From JAICLL01 sp035252155 (GTDB lineage: Bacteria; Planctomycetota; Planctomycetia; Pirellulales; JAICIG01), in the NCBI GenBank assembly GCA_035252155.1, contig DATFDL010000776.1:5262-69261 (forward strand): a stretch of DNA of 64,000 nucleotides, read 5' to 3'. A program made the translations under genes and the position numbers. Below are positions 7,382 to 17,878 of the stretch, one piece after another; the stretch's first letter is position 1; each line of letters begins with the position of its first letter. Below the pieces are notes generated by a model. The model ran no database searches. It was given only the letters and a program-made list of their open reading frames with translations, and was not told the DNA's origin.

Positions 7382-9313
7382 CTATCGGCCGACTAGGGTT
7401 TCATCCGATGTTTCGGCTGCGGCTTGCTCTCCGGTATCCATCGGCACGATCGCAAACAGGTGCGACTTGTTCGAGACGTACAACACATTATTGGCCACCA
7501 CAGGCGTGCTGTAGACCGAGTTGCCCATGTCGATCTGGTGCAGCGGCTGATGCTCGCCGTTGTCGTCTTTCTTCATCGCCACGTCCGGATCGGACGAGAG
7601 GCCGAAGATCGACAGCTTGCCTTCTGCGTCGCCGACATACACCTTGTCGCCGACGATCATGGCCGAGCCCCAGTTTTCGGCGAACAGGTCGTGCGTCCAA
7701 TAGACCTTGCCATTCTTGGCGTCGACGCAGTGAAACAAGCCGCTGAAGTCGGGAATAAACAGCAGCCCGTCTTTGATGGCCACGGTGCCACAGGTGCGGT
7801 GCATTTTTTCTTCGAAGTCGGCGATGTCGCCGTCGCCGTTCACGTCGTATTCGGTGTAGTGCCATACCGCGGCTGAATTGGGATTGTCGATCGCCACTTC
7901 GCCGTCTTCTTCGATCACGGCTTGCAGCCGCCGCTTGGGCAGCACGTGCTTGCGGTCGTCGACCTTTACCGCCAACTCGCTGCTGACGTCGCCGCGCTTG
8001 GTGGGATCGATGCACCAGAGATGCCCGTTGCCCTCGCCGTGCTCAGGGTCTTCGCCCACCGCGATATAGACCAGATTTTCATAGATCACCGGCGTGCCGA
8101 TGATGTGGTTCCGCGTGCTGCGGCCTTGGACGCTATATTTGGCGGTTTTCGGATTGCAGTCGAACTCCCAGAGCAGTTCGGGCTTGCCGTCGTCGGTGGC
8201 TTCGCCGCGGAAGCTGCGCAACCAGCCGTCGCCGCCGCCGAAGAGCACTTGCGGCACGCCGTCGATCACCGCGTAAGCGGGCGACGACCATTGGCCGTGC
8301 AAGATGTTCTCGCCCGGCGAGTTATCTTGCCAGAGCACCTTGCCGGTGTTTTTGTCGAGGCAGAGAAAGCTGGGGGCCTCTGGCGAAGGGATTTCCGTGT
8401 GTCCTTCGTCGACGCCGTTCGAGGTGTTGACAAACAGCAGGTCGCCGGCCGACGTGACCGAGCAACTGCACATATTGTGCTGCGAGACCTTCAACTGGCG
8501 CATCATGTCGAGATACCAGATGACGTCGGCCTCGTCTTTGTTGGTGCTCTGCTCGGCCTGAAACGGTCCGTCGTTCTCGTCGTCCAAAAACCCTTCGGTG
8601 TCGAGGCAGGCGACTTCGCCGCGGCTGGTGACGAACCACAGCCGGTCGCCCTCGACCAGCGGCGCACAGCAGATGCCTTGCAACGGCCAATCGTGTACCC
8701 GGCCGGTGGGCAGCTTTTCGCTCGAATGCTGCCAGAGAAAATGCCCATCGGCTTCGTCGAAGCAGAGCAAACAGCCCAGGTCGACATCGGCCGGGTAACG
8801 CTTCAGATAACCGGCGCCGTTATTGGTGCCGACAAACACCTTGCCGTCGGCCACCACGGGGTTGCCGTAGCTTTGGCTGCCCAATCGCGCGACCCATTTG
8901 ATGTTATGCGAGGTCTCACTCTGCCACTCGCTGGTGTCGCTGATTTCGCCAGGCGACCACTCGGTGGGAATATTCTTGCCCACCGGCACATTGTTGCGAA
9001 TCGGCGAGCCGCCCCATTGGTTCCACTCGCGGTTCGGCTCGGCAGTTTCGTCATCCGCGGGTTTGCTCGCGGTATGAGCCGCCTGCTGGCCGGCGGCTTC
9101 CGACGCGACGTCGTTCTCTGCGGCGGCATCGTTGGCTACGCTGCTATCGTCGGCTGGCGCGGAGTCGTTGTCCGTCGCCTTGGACGCGACCACGTGGGCG
9201 TCGGTGCTATTCGCCGTAGTGTTTTGGGCCGTCGGCGGCGTCGATTTCGAGCAACCTATTTCTAGGGTGGCCAAGAGAACGACTGGCAGAACAAGAGCAA
9301 GATACTTTTTCAT
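7382..9313 (-). CDS. PQQ-repeat lipoprotein with an EF-hand loop
   Basis: 643 residues from the ATG at 9313. The N-terminus MKKYLALVLPVVLL to IGCSK looks like a lipoprotein signal, with an unusual Glu at position -3 of the lipobox. A long Ala/Asp/Thr-rich linker (residues about 25-85) precedes the propeller, whose blades show WQDNSPGENILHGQWSSPAY and VLFGGGDGWLRSFRG. Near residue 500 the insert DVNGDGDIADFEE fits a canonical EF-hand/dockerin calcium loop (acidic or Asn at 1, 3, 5, 7, Gly at 6, Glu at 12). The next gene upstream, at 9347, is another PQQ-repeat protein in the same direction, 33 bases away, so they are probably cotranscribed. Confidence 0.83.
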   Translation of the reverse strand: MKKYLALVLPVVLLATLEIGCSKSTPPTAQNTTANSTDAHVVASKATDNDSAPADDSSVANDAAAENDVASEAAGQQAAHTASKPADDETAEPNREWNQWGGSPIRNNVPVGKNIPTEWSPGEISDTSEWQSETSHNIKWVARLGSQSYGNPVVADGKVFVGTNNGAGYLKRYPADVDLGCLLCFDEADGHFLWQHSSEKLPTGRVHDWPLQGICCAPLVEGDRLWFVTSRGEVACLDTEGFLDDENDGPFQAEQSTNKDEADVIWYLDMMRQLKVSQHNMCSCSVTSAGDLLFVNTSNGVDEGHTEIPSPEAPSFLCLDKNTGKVLWQDNSPGENILHGQWSSPAYAVIDGVPQVLFGGGDGWLRSFRGEATDDGKPELLWEFDCNPKTAKYSVQGRSTRNHIIGTPVIYENLVYIAVGEDPEHGEGNGHLWCIDPTKRGDVSSELAVKVDDRKHVLPKRRLQAVIEEDGEVAIDNPNSAAVWHYTEYDVNGDGDIADFEEKMHRTCGTVAIKDGLLFIPDFSGLFHCVDAKNGKVYWTHDLFAENWGSAMIVGDKVYVGDAEGKLSIFGLSSDPDVAMKKDDNGEHQPLHQIDMGNSVYSTPVVANNVLYVSNKSHLFAIVPMDTGEQAAAETSDETLVGR

Positions 9314-9346
9314 GTTGACTTTTGCACTTTGCATTTTGACTTTCCC

Positions 9347-11938
9347 CTACCGGTTCTCCGTAACCGAAAGATTATCGATAAAAATCTCGGCATCGTCGGC
9401 CTTGCCAAAGAGGCCGGGGCTGCCGATGACGTTGGGCGCCTCGTCGACCGCCTCGATCGACCAATCTTCTGGCTCGTCGTCGCCGCGCGGCCAGACCTTG
9501 CCTCTCAGCACCGCCTTACCCTCTTCGACTGACGCCTGAAACTTCATCGTGTACCAGGTATCGTAGTTCCACTTGAACGGCACTGTCGTCGAGAAACGAT
9601 TCGGCTGGCCCGTCCACGAACGAACCTGTAACTGCTGTTTAATGCCCATGAGGACCAGCGTATATCGCTGGGCGATCAGGCCGATATCCGGCTGCTTGCC
9701 GTCGCGGATCGAGCCGCGTACGTCGGCCTGAATCGTGTAGTCGTGATAGTCCGGTTGCCCCATCCAGCACTGGCTGCGAGTGCCCAAGGGAATGGTGGTA
9801 ATCTTGACCATCACACCGTTGCCTTCACTTTCCAGCTTGCCGCGCGACACGTCAAGGCCCACGTCGCCGTCTTCGCCCGTCCACTTGTAGTCGGCGATGA
9901 TCCCCGCCTCGCGCACCAGCTTTAGGGCCGGCTCTAATTCTTTCTTGGCCCCGCCCAGCGTCTTGACCGACTTGCTCCCGTCAAGTTCGAGGTATCGCAA
10001 GAAGTTGGTCCACAGTCGGCGCGGGGTGCGGTCGTTGAAACTGGCCTTGTCCTGACCGGAGTTAAGAAACGTCGTCGTCAGATAGATGTAAAGTTGGCCG
10101 GCCCGCTCGTCTTGCTGCTTGAGCGATTCGAGCAGATCGAAATCGAGGGCGATGTGCCGATAGCGGGCGCCCACCCAGGTGATCGGCACCCGTTGGTTGG
10201 CAAAGTCGAATTTCCAAGGCAGCGGCGGCACGATGCGAATGCGGGCCTTGCCCGTCAGATCGCCCACCTTGGCGGTCACCGTGCAGCCCACGTGCTCGTC
10301 TCCGCGGTCGGCGGTGAACGTTCCCTTGTCGTCGATCTTGCCGCCGCCATCGACTTCAAAGGCCACGTCGTCTGCCTTGGCCTCTTGAATGAACCGCCCG
10401 CGAGCGTCGTACAACCGCGCGGTATATTGCACCTGCTCGCCCGGAGCGATCAGCGATTCGACCGGCACGACCTGCACGTGGGCCGGCTGCTGGTCTTCGC
10501 CAGCGGCTTCTTCCTGCGGCGGCTCGGGCCGCTGGTCGACGCCGGTCTTGGAGTCGGCATTGCCCAGGCAATAGAGCGTTTCGGTCGTGGGCAGATAAAT
10601 CCGGCCATGCGAGACGATCGGCGAGCCATGTACTTCCTGGCCTTGACCGAAGCGGATCTTATCGATGATTTTCACGCCTTTTTCCGTGGGTTCGAGCACG
10701 TGCCAGCCGCTGGTGGTGCAGGCGTAAATCTTTCCGTCGGCATAGAGCAAGCTGGCTCGGGCAATGGTGCCGATGAGCCGCTGCTTGGCGATCTGCTTGC
10801 CCGTCTTGGTGTCGAACACATACAACGGCCCACCGTCATCGAGAGCGTAAAGTCGGCCATCGACCACTACCGGCGAGCTTTTGCCGATCATGATCTGTCG
10901 CTTCGACCAGATTTTGCCGCTTTTGGTGATGTCGATGCTCTTGGCCGCGGGATCGAGATTGGCGGTGCCGTCGATGGCGCAGATGCCGCCCTGCGTGTTG
11001 TCGTTGATGTTTTCTTCGCTGTGGCTCATATAGACGGCGTCGCCCTCAACCACCGGCGTCGTATTCAGCCCCCGCTGCGAAATATAGCAGCTCCACAGCG
11101 GCCGGCCCGTGCGCGGCTGAAAGGCCCACACGCCGCCGTCGCCCGAGCCAAAAATCATCGCCGCTTGCCCGCCAAGCACCGTGAGCACCGGCGTGCTGTA
11201 GGTGGTATCGGTAGGCCGCAGTCGCGTGCCGTTGAACCAGCGGGGCACGCCGGTCCGCTTGTCGAACGCCACAAAGCGATGGGCGGGCTGGGCCATCTCG
11301 CCCCAGCCGATCACCACGGCGTTGATAATCACCAGGTCTTCAAACACGACGGGCACATTGGTCCGCCCGCCGTAGGTGCTTAAAAAACCATATTCTTCGC
11401 TCAGCGAGTGCGACCAGATGGTTTCACCGGTGTCCCCGTCGAGACATTGAAAGTAATCGCACACGCCCATCGCATAGATGCGGCCCGTGGCGGGATCGCC
11501 CGTGCAGCACGACCAGCCCAGCCGCTCTTTGGGCACGTCGGAGAGAAAGACATTAAAACGGTTTTCCCAGAGGATCTCGCCGGTGTTGGCGTCGGCGCAA
11601 ACCACTTTCTCTTGTTCGCGGGGAGTGCCCGGCTCGTGGCTGCAGATGGTGTAGAGCTTGCCCCGCATGACGATGGGCGTCGAGCGGCTGCCCAGGGCAT
11701 CGCTTTTCCAGATAACGTTGTCGCCCTCTTTGCTCCAATGGTCGATCAGGCCGGTCTCGCGCGAGATGCCATTTTGCTCCGGCCCGCGCCAATTGGGCCA
11801 ATCCAAGGGATCGATCTCCGCGGCACCTTCCGATTTATCTTGGGCCACCACCGGTCGGACCAAAGCGACAACCGGCGCCACGGCCAGCATCCAACATCCA
11901 TACGGAACGAAAACCAAAGCCGCGCGAAAGAGACTCAT
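9347..11938 (-). CDS. large secreted PQQ-repeat protein with C-terminal LamG-like domain
   Basis: 863 residues from the ATG at 11938; an in-frame TTG at 11953 is possible. A signal peptide is followed by DWPNWRGPEQNGISRETGL and an eight-bladed-type propeller to about residue 455 (GEILWENRFNVFLSD, GETIWSHSLSEEYG, TGKQIAKQRLIG). A Pro/Glu-rich linker and an Ig-like region (VEFDVDG-type strands near 490-560) come next. The last 200 residues, with a TIQADVRG strand and a closing AEIFIDNLSVTEN, fit a concanavalin/LamG-like sandwich that may bind sugar. It lies upstream of the PQQ lipoprotein gene, probably in one operon. Confidence 0.8.
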   Translation of the reverse strand: MSLFRAALVFVPYGCWMLAVAPVVALVRPVVAQDKSEGAAEIDPLDWPNWRGPEQNGISRETGLIDHWSKEGDNVIWKSDALGSRSTPIVMRGKLYTICSHEPGTPREQEKVVCADANTGEILWENRFNVFLSDVPKERLGWSCCTGDPATGRIYAMGVCDYFQCLDGDTGETIWSHSLSEEYGFLSTYGGRTNVPVVFEDLVIINAVVIGWGEMAQPAHRFVAFDKRTGVPRWFNGTRLRPTDTTYSTPVLTVLGGQAAMIFGSGDGGVWAFQPRTGRPLWSCYISQRGLNTTPVVEGDAVYMSHSEENINDNTQGGICAIDGTANLDPAAKSIDITKSGKIWSKRQIMIGKSSPVVVDGRLYALDDGGPLYVFDTKTGKQIAKQRLIGTIARASLLYADGKIYACTTSGWHVLEPTEKGVKIIDKIRFGQGQEVHGSPIVSHGRIYLPTTETLYCLGNADSKTGVDQRPEPPQEEAAGEDQQPAHVQVVPVESLIAPGEQVQYTARLYDARGRFIQEAKADDVAFEVDGGGKIDDKGTFTADRGDEHVGCTVTAKVGDLTGKARIRIVPPLPWKFDFANQRVPITWVGARYRHIALDFDLLESLKQQDERAGQLYIYLTTTFLNSGQDKASFNDRTPRRLWTNFLRYLELDGSKSVKTLGGAKKELEPALKLVREAGIIADYKWTGEDGDVGLDVSRGKLESEGNGVMVKITTIPLGTRSQCWMGQPDYHDYTIQADVRGSIRDGKQPDIGLIAQRYTLVLMGIKQQLQVRSWTGQPNRFSTTVPFKWNYDTWYTMKFQASVEEGKAVLRGKVWPRGDDEPEDWSIEAVDEAPNVIGSPGLFGKADDAEIFIDNLSVTENR

Positions 11939-12042
11939 AAGAGGTATTTTCAATAGGAGGCGGGACCGGCGAACCGGTTTTGGCGGGCAAAATACGTGGC
12001 TCTAGGATACGCTCCGGCCCGCCGGTTCGGCAAGCCGCCAGC

Positions 12043-12170
12043 GCGGGAGCGAGGGAGCAAGGGAGCGAGGGAGCAGGGGAGAAACGGAGCAACGCGGACA
12101 AGAAGCGCGTGACAAGAAACCACGTCCTGCGTCTCCTCTGCTCCCGTGCTCCCCCTCTCCCATGCTCCGT
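12043..12170. repeat. purine-rich / pyrimidine-rich inverted repeat
   Basis: A GGGAGCGAGGGAGCAAGGG-type run at 12043-12080 is mirrored by a CTCCTCTGCTCCCGTGCTCC-type run at 12130-12170 on the same strand, so the pair can form a long imperfect hairpin. It lies between the divergent PQQ gene and the cupin gene and contains no convincing reading frame. Confidence 0.65.
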
Positions 12171-12248
12171 TTTCGCTTGCTACCCGCCCCGCGCCAGCAT
12201 ACAACAATCGGGTCGGGCCGCGTGCCGCACTTTTAGGAATTTCGCCAC

Positions 12249-13496
12249 ATGGTTGCCTCAAAACCCCTCACCAAAGATAACGTCGGCGCCGCCTTGAACC
12301 GCGCCTTGGATGCCGCTCAGGGCCTGCTGCGGCTCACGCCCACCTGGGTGCCGCGCAGCTTTCTGCATCCGGGCAAACGCATCAAGCTCGCCCCCGGCGA
12401 TTGGTATGCCTTTGGCGCGCACCGCGGCGGCATCGACGAACGCTGGTTCGCCAGCACCACCGAGGCCGCCAACGAAAACCGCACGCCCGACGAAGGCCTG
12501 AGCTACGTGGCCTTCGAGGGCCAGCGGTTTACCCTCCGCGACGCCGTGGCCGAGGCCGGCCCGCGCCTGATCGGCAAGGCCATGCACGAGCAATACAAGC
12601 GCTGGCCGGTCTACTCGAAGTTTTTCGACAACATGGGGCCGATCCCGCACCACATGCACCAGCGGTTCGAAGACGCCAAGCTGGTCGGCCAGGAAGGCAA
12701 GCCTGAAAGCTATTATTTTCCGCCGCAACTGAACAACGTCGACAACAACTTCGCCTACACCTTCATGGGCCTCGAGCCGGGCACGACCAAAGAGCAGGTC
12801 CGCCAGTGCCTGGCCGACTGGCACAAAGGCGACAACGGCATTCTCGATCTTTCGCGAGCGTACCGGCTGAAGCGAGGCACCGGCTGGCTGATCCCGCCCG
12901 GCGTGCTGCACGCGCCCGGTTCGCTCTGCACCTATGAGCCGCAATGGGGCAGCGATGTGTTCGGCATGTTTCAATCGCTGGTCGAGGGTCGCGAAGTGCC
13001 TTGGTCGCTGTTGGTCAAAGACATGCCGAAGGAAAAACACCGCGATCTCGACTTTATCGTCGGCCAGCTCGATTGGGAAAAAAACGTCGACACGCATTTC
13101 AAAGAGCACAACTACCTGGAGCCGATCGTCGACGCCAGTTGCTCGGGCAGCGGCGCCACCGACCGCTGGATCGTCTATGGCACGGTCGACGGCCGACAGC
13201 TCTTCAGCGCCAAAGAGTTAACTCTCGAGCCCGGCGCCAAGTACACGCTGAAAGACGCCGGCGCCAGCGGCTGGATTACCGTGCAAGGCCGCGGACGGAT
13301 GGGTAAGCTGAATCTCCAGACGCCCGCCATGATTCACTTTGGCGAAGAGACCGAAGACGAAGTTTTTATCGCGCACGAAGCGGCCACCGCGGGCGTGGAG
13401 GTCGAAAACACCGGCAGCGAGCCGCTAGTCGGCCTGCGTTACTTTGGCCCCGACGTGCATCGCAGCCTGCCGAAGGTGGGCGATTACCGCAAATAA
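12249..13496 (+). CDS. cupin-fold protein, type I phosphomannose-isomerase-like
   Basis: 415 residues. Metal-ligand pattern of type I phosphomannose isomerases is visible: PHHMHQRFEDAKLVGQEGKP gives the His-x-x-His and Glu cluster (residues about 136-152), and GWLIPPGVLHAPGSL gives the later His (about 220). The C-terminal half forms a second cupin-like barrel (YTLKDAGASGWITVQGRGRM). Overall sequence is far from classical ManA, so the substrate is uncertain; a sugar or sugar-phosphate isomerase is the best guess. A TIM-barrel sugar isomerase-like gene lies 870 bp downstream in the same direction, with a Uma2-family gene between. Confidence 0.6.
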   Translation: MVASKPLTKDNVGAALNRALDAAQGLLRLTPTWVPRSFLHPGKRIKLAPGDWYAFGAHRGGIDERWFASTTEAANENRTPDEGLSYVAFEGQRFTLRDAVAEAGPRLIGKAMHEQYKRWPVYSKFFDNMGPIPHHMHQRFEDAKLVGQEGKPESYYFPPQLNNVDNNFAYTFMGLEPGTTKEQVRQCLADWHKGDNGILDLSRAYRLKRGTGWLIPPGVLHAPGSLCTYEPQWGSDVFGMFQSLVEGREVPWSLLVKDMPKEKHRDLDFIVGQLDWEKNVDTHFKEHNYLEPIVDASCSGSGATDRWIVYGTVDGRQLFSAKELTLEPGAKYTLKDAGASGWITVQGRGRMGKLNLQTPAMIHFGEETEDEVFIAHEAATAGVEVENTGSEPLVGLRYFGPDVHRSLPKVGDYRK

Positions 13497-13546
13497 TTCC
13501 CACTCAGCGCGTAGCTGACTTCGTGAGAAGTCAGGCAGCCCCCGCC

Positions 13547-14299
13547 ATGACAAACGCAGCCGGTACGAGCGAAAAGCGAATCCAGATTGTATCGGTCGAG
13601 CGCGAGGATTATGAGAAGATCGCTGCCGCCTTCCAGGGGTTCGATCTCGTTTATCGCCGGCGCATTGACGAGTTGGAAGTACCAGCCGTCATGCACGGCG
13701 TCTCTTGGCAGCAGTATGAAGCTTTACTCGACGCACTGCCCGAGCGCTATCTACGTCAAGCTTATTATCGAGGCACATTAGAGCTGCGCGATAAGACCAT
13801 GTGGCAGCAGCACACCAAGTGCCTCATCGATCAGTTCATTGGGGCGGCGGCACTTGAATTTGAAATCCGCATAGCCTCTCTCGGGTCGACGACCCGCACC
13901 AAGCAAGCGCTGGAGTGCGGCATTGAGCCCGACGAATCATATTACTTCGCTCAGGCGCACGCGGTGCCTTGGGGTCGCGACATCGGTCCAGAGGATGGAC
14001 CGCCGCCGGATTTGGTCGTCGAAACCGATTTTGACCATGCCGAGTTGGACCGGCTCATCGTGCTTCGGCTGCTGGAAGTGCCCGAGGTTTGGAAATACGA
14101 TGGAACCCGGTTGACGTTCCACCGGTTAGCTGCGAACAAGCAATACGAGTTGTGTGACCGAAGTTTGTGGTTTCCGTTTCTCGGGCCGGAAGACATTCAG
14201 CCATTTTTAGAAGACTTGAGCACCACCGACGACAATGCTCTCACGCGAGCTTTCTTGAAGCACGCCAAAACGCGCCACCGACAGGCATCGCGAAATTAA
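13547..14299 (+). CDS. Uma2-family (DUF820) PD-(D/E)xK nuclease-fold protein
   Basis: 250 residues from the ATG at 13547; an in-frame GTG at 13523 would add eight. The central region GIEPDESYYFAQAHAVPWG followed by PPPDLVVETDFDHA is the signature of the Uma2 family, expanded in cyanobacteria and planctomycetes, with a restriction-endonuclease-like fold. PD and VVE give two acidic active-site residues; a clear partner lysine is not obvious. It sits between two sugar-isomerase-like genes and interrupts what may once have been a pair. Confidence 0.78.
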   Translation: MTNAAGTSEKRIQIVSVEREDYEKIAAAFQGFDLVYRRRIDELEVPAVMHGVSWQQYEALLDALPERYLRQAYYRGTLELRDKTMWQQHTKCLIDQFIGAAALEFEIRIASLGSTTRTKQALECGIEPDESYYFAQAHAVPWGRDIGPEDGPPPDLVVETDFDHAELDRLIVLRLLEVPEVWKYDGTRLTFHRLAANKQYELCDRSLWFPFLGPEDIQPFLEDLSTTDDNALTRAFLKHAKTRHRQASRN

Positions 14300-14336
14300 C
14301 GACTCGCACCGTCATCGCACCGGCCGGTAGGCCGTC

Positions 14337-14366
14337 CTGAACCCTGAACCCTGAACCCTGAACCCT
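14337..14366. repeat. half GGTTCAG element (CTGAACC units)
   Basis: Four tandem CTGAACC units end three bases before the ATG of the isomerase gene at 14370, occupying the place where a ribosome binding site would be. There is no opposite arm, so this is a half element. Confidence 0.7.
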
Positions 14367-14369
14367 TTG

Positions 14370-15419
<1,050 letters not shown>

Positions 15420-15433
15420 AGGTCGTTCCCGCC

Positions 15434-16234
15434 TCACGGCACCTGCGCCATCGTCTCGCGAATGGCTTGGGCCTGGGTCACGATGGCCAACCCGAGTTGC
15501 TTGCGGAATTCACCGCTTTCATAGGTAAATTCAAACCGCTGGTTGAAGAAGTGCTGCCCCTGCACGAGGCCCAGAATCTTCAAGCTGGCGCTCTCGCCGG
15601 TTTCGCGCTTCCAATAGACCGGTCCGCCGCTGTCGCCCTCAAAGGTGTTGTAGTCGACCAAAAAGGTCGGCTCTTTTTCCAACGGCAGCAAGGGATAGCT
15701 GGCGATGCATCCCAAGCGCACTACAGGAAACGACGCCTGGTTCGGTTCGAACACCGTGGCGTGCGGAAAGCCGACGCAGCGAACCAGGTCGCCTGGCTCG
15801 ACGCCGCGCAGGTCATCGGCTGTGGCCAGCAGGTCGGCGGTCAGCCGTGGCAGCTCGATGCCGGCGGGCGGCTCGATCGGCATGGCGGCCACGTCTTGCT
15901 TGGCATGGCGCTGCCACAGCGGCTTTCCTTCGCTGCGGATTTTCAACGGGGCGGGCGCCTTGGCAAATTCGCCCTCGCCGGTTTTCCGACGATAGTTGAC
16001 CGTCATCTCGTCGCCGTCCGACATCTCCAGCACGTGGGCGGCCGTGATCAGAATATATTGGGGCGTTGCTTCGTCGCCGGCCCGCGGACGCGATAGCACA
16101 AATCCCGTGGCCGTCGATTTGAGGTTCGACAATCGGACAGTGGCCATCACTAGATCGGTCTGTGGCCCAGCCGTTTGGCCGCGCGCCGGTGATATCGGCA
16201 GTAGGCAGAGGGCGACGCAGAGCAGGGTTCGCAT
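15434..16234 (-). CDS. secreted trypsin-like serine protease
   Basis: 266 residues with a signal peptide (MRTLLCVALCLLPISPARGQ). The catalytic triad is visible in order: His in ILITAAHVLEM, Asp in KQDVAAMPI and Ser in FEGDSGGPVYW, so it belongs to the chymotrypsin-fold S1 family. There is no PDZ domain, which separates it from DegP/HtrA proteins. It should act outside the cytoplasm. It is convergent with the isomerase gene, whose stop lies 14 bases away, and divergent from the PQQ-repeat gene at 16399. Confidence 0.85.
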   Translation of the reverse strand: MRTLLCVALCLLPISPARGQTAGPQTDLVMATVRLSNLKSTATGFVLSRPRAGDEATPQYILITAAHVLEMSDGDEMTVNYRRKTGEGEFAKAPAPLKIRSEGKPLWQRHAKQDVAAMPIEPPAGIELPRLTADLLATADDLRGVEPGDLVRCVGFPHATVFEPNQASFPVVRLGCIASYPLLPLEKEPTFLVDYNTFEGDSGGPVYWKRETGESASLKILGLVQGQHFFNQRFEFTYESGEFRKQLGLAIVTQAQAIRETMAQVP

Positions 16235-16398
16235 AGGTCACGAGTTGGAAGTTGGAAGTTTGAAGTTTTCAGAGCTGAAAAAGCCATTGTAACTCGCTTC
16301 ATAGCCTGCCGCGAACCGGTTGCCAACCGCCGCGACGGATGGATAATCAGTCGGGGCGATTTGCCAGCAACGCGATCTCTATACGGCTCGCAATACCG

Positions 16399-17679
16399 AT
16401 GAAAAGCAGTTTCTCGTCCACGTTTCCGCGCGTGTTCCTTGTTACGTTCGCCTTATTTGCCGGAATGATTGCCACGGCATGCGGGGCCGACTGGCCCGCC
16501 TTCCGTGGGCCGGCAGGCACCGGCGTCGCCGATGAGACCGACGTGCCGCTGCACTGGTCGAGCGAAGAAAACGTCAAGTGGAAATCTCCGTTGCCAGGGC
16601 CGGGCGATTCCAGCCCGGTCGTCTCTGGCACGCGGGTGTTTGTCACCTGCGCCACCGAGTCGGGCAAGCGGCGCGGACTTTATTGTTTCGACCGGAAGAA
16701 CGGCGAGCAGCTTTGGTCGCAGATCGTCGAGTTCGACGGCGAGGAACCGACGCACGAGACCAACCCCTATTGCGGTTCTTCGCCCGCCGCCGATGGCCGG
16801 CGAGTAGTCGTCTGGCATGGCTCGGCCGGGCTGCACTGCTACGACTACGACGGCCGGCCGCTCTGGTCGCGCGATCTGGGCAGCTTTCGCCATATCTGGG
16901 GCCACGGCTCCTCGCCGGTCTTTTACGGCGATCGAATTCTGCTCAATTGCGGGCCGGGCAAGCGCACCTTCATCACCGCCATCGACGCCGCCAACGGCCA
17001 GACGATTTGGCAAACCGATGAGCCGGGCGGCGATGACGGCCAGGATCGTCCCGGCCAAAAGCCCGTCTGGGTCGGCTCGTGGAGCACGCCGGTCGTCACG
17101 CAAGTCGACGGCCGCGACCAGATCATCGTCAGCCTGCCGCATCGCGTGCAAGCCTACAACCCTGACAAAGGCCAGATCATCTGGAGCTGCGGCGGCCTGG
17201 GCGATCTGGTTTACACGTCGGTCGTGGTGGGCGACGGAGTTGGCGCGGCGCTGGGCGGCTTCTATGGCCCGGCGATCGGCTTCAAGCTCGGCGGATCGGG
17301 CGACATGACCGAGCAAAACCGGCTCTGGCGACTCGCCGACAAAAACCCGCAGCGGATCGGTTCGGGCGTGATCTTAAAGGGCTATCTCTATCTGATCGAC
17401 GAACCGGGGCAAATGGAGTGCATCGACATAAAGACGGGCCAAGCCACTTGGAAAGGGCGGCTGGGCGCTGACAAAGTTTGGGCCTCGATTGTCGCCGCTG
17501 CCGACCGGCTATACGTCACCAGCCAGGCCGGCACCACCTATGTCGTTGGCGCCAATCCCGAGCAGTTCGAGCTGGTGGCAAAAAACGAACTGGGCGAGCC
17601 CAGCAATTCGACAATCGCCATTTCCGACGGCCAGATCTTTCTGCGCACCTTCGATAGCCTGGTCTGCGTCGAGCAATAA
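16399..17679 (+). CDS. secreted PQQ-repeat (beta-propeller) protein
   Basis: 426 residues from the ATG at 16399, which begins a signal peptide (MKSSFSSTFPRVFLVTFALF, ending near ATACGADWP). A Cys at the end of the signal (ATACG) could instead mark a lipoprotein. The mature start DWPAFRGPAGTGVADE is the usual planctomycete PQQ-like opening. Blades include RGLYCFDRKNGEQLWSQIV and MECIDIKTGQATWKGRL. This is the fourth PQQ-repeat protein in 16 kb. No adjacent dehydrogenase or transport partner is visible. Confidence 0.84.
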   Translation: MKSSFSSTFPRVFLVTFALFAGMIATACGADWPAFRGPAGTGVADETDVPLHWSSEENVKWKSPLPGPGDSSPVVSGTRVFVTCATESGKRRGLYCFDRKNGEQLWSQIVEFDGEEPTHETNPYCGSSPAADGRRVVVWHGSAGLHCYDYDGRPLWSRDLGSFRHIWGHGSSPVFYGDRILLNCGPGKRTFITAIDAANGQTIWQTDEPGGDDGQDRPGQKPVWVGSWSTPVVTQVDGRDQIIVSLPHRVQAYNPDKGQIIWSCGGLGDLVYTSVVVGDGVGAALGGFYGPAIGFKLGGSGDMTEQNRLWRLADKNPQRIGSGVILKGYLYLIDEPGQMECIDIKTGQATWKGRLGADKVWASIVAAADRLYVTSQAGTTYVVGANPEQFELVAKNELGEPSNSTIAISDGQIFLRTFDSLVCVEQ

Positions 17680-17683
17680 AGGT

Positions 17684-17845
17684 GGGCCAATGTCGCCTTT
17701 CGCTCCGCGAAGGGGTGCGCTCGGCCAGGCGGTTTATACTTCACGCGGGCGTGAATCCAGTAATGTGGAACAGCCGCCCTCGGCTGTCTCGCGGTCGCCT
17801 TTAGCGACCACCTCACAGCCGGGGGTGGCTGTACCACATCGGCGG
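17684..17845. repeat. intergenic repeat cluster (TCGCCTTTCGCTCCGCG and GTGGAACAGCC units)
   Basis: TGTCGCCTTTCGCTCCGCGAA near 17692 recurs at 41579. Further on, a GTGGAACAGCC arm at 17765 pairs with GGCTGTACCAC ending near 17838, with a second nested pair around GGTCGCC/GGCGACC. No gene is seen here. Confidence 0.6.
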
Positions 17846-17878
17846 CGGATGTCGCATCGTGGCGGTGTGGAGTAAAGC

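Noticed and set aside
8000..9265. Long plus-strand frame (about 447 codons) opposite the PQQ lipoprotein
   Set aside because: Fully antisense to a protein with signal peptide and PQQ blades; no recognisable domain; typical of high-GC antisense frames.
15745..15765. tRNA-like GGTTCGAAC segment
   Set aside because: It lies within the serine protease coding frame and lacks the rest of a tRNA.
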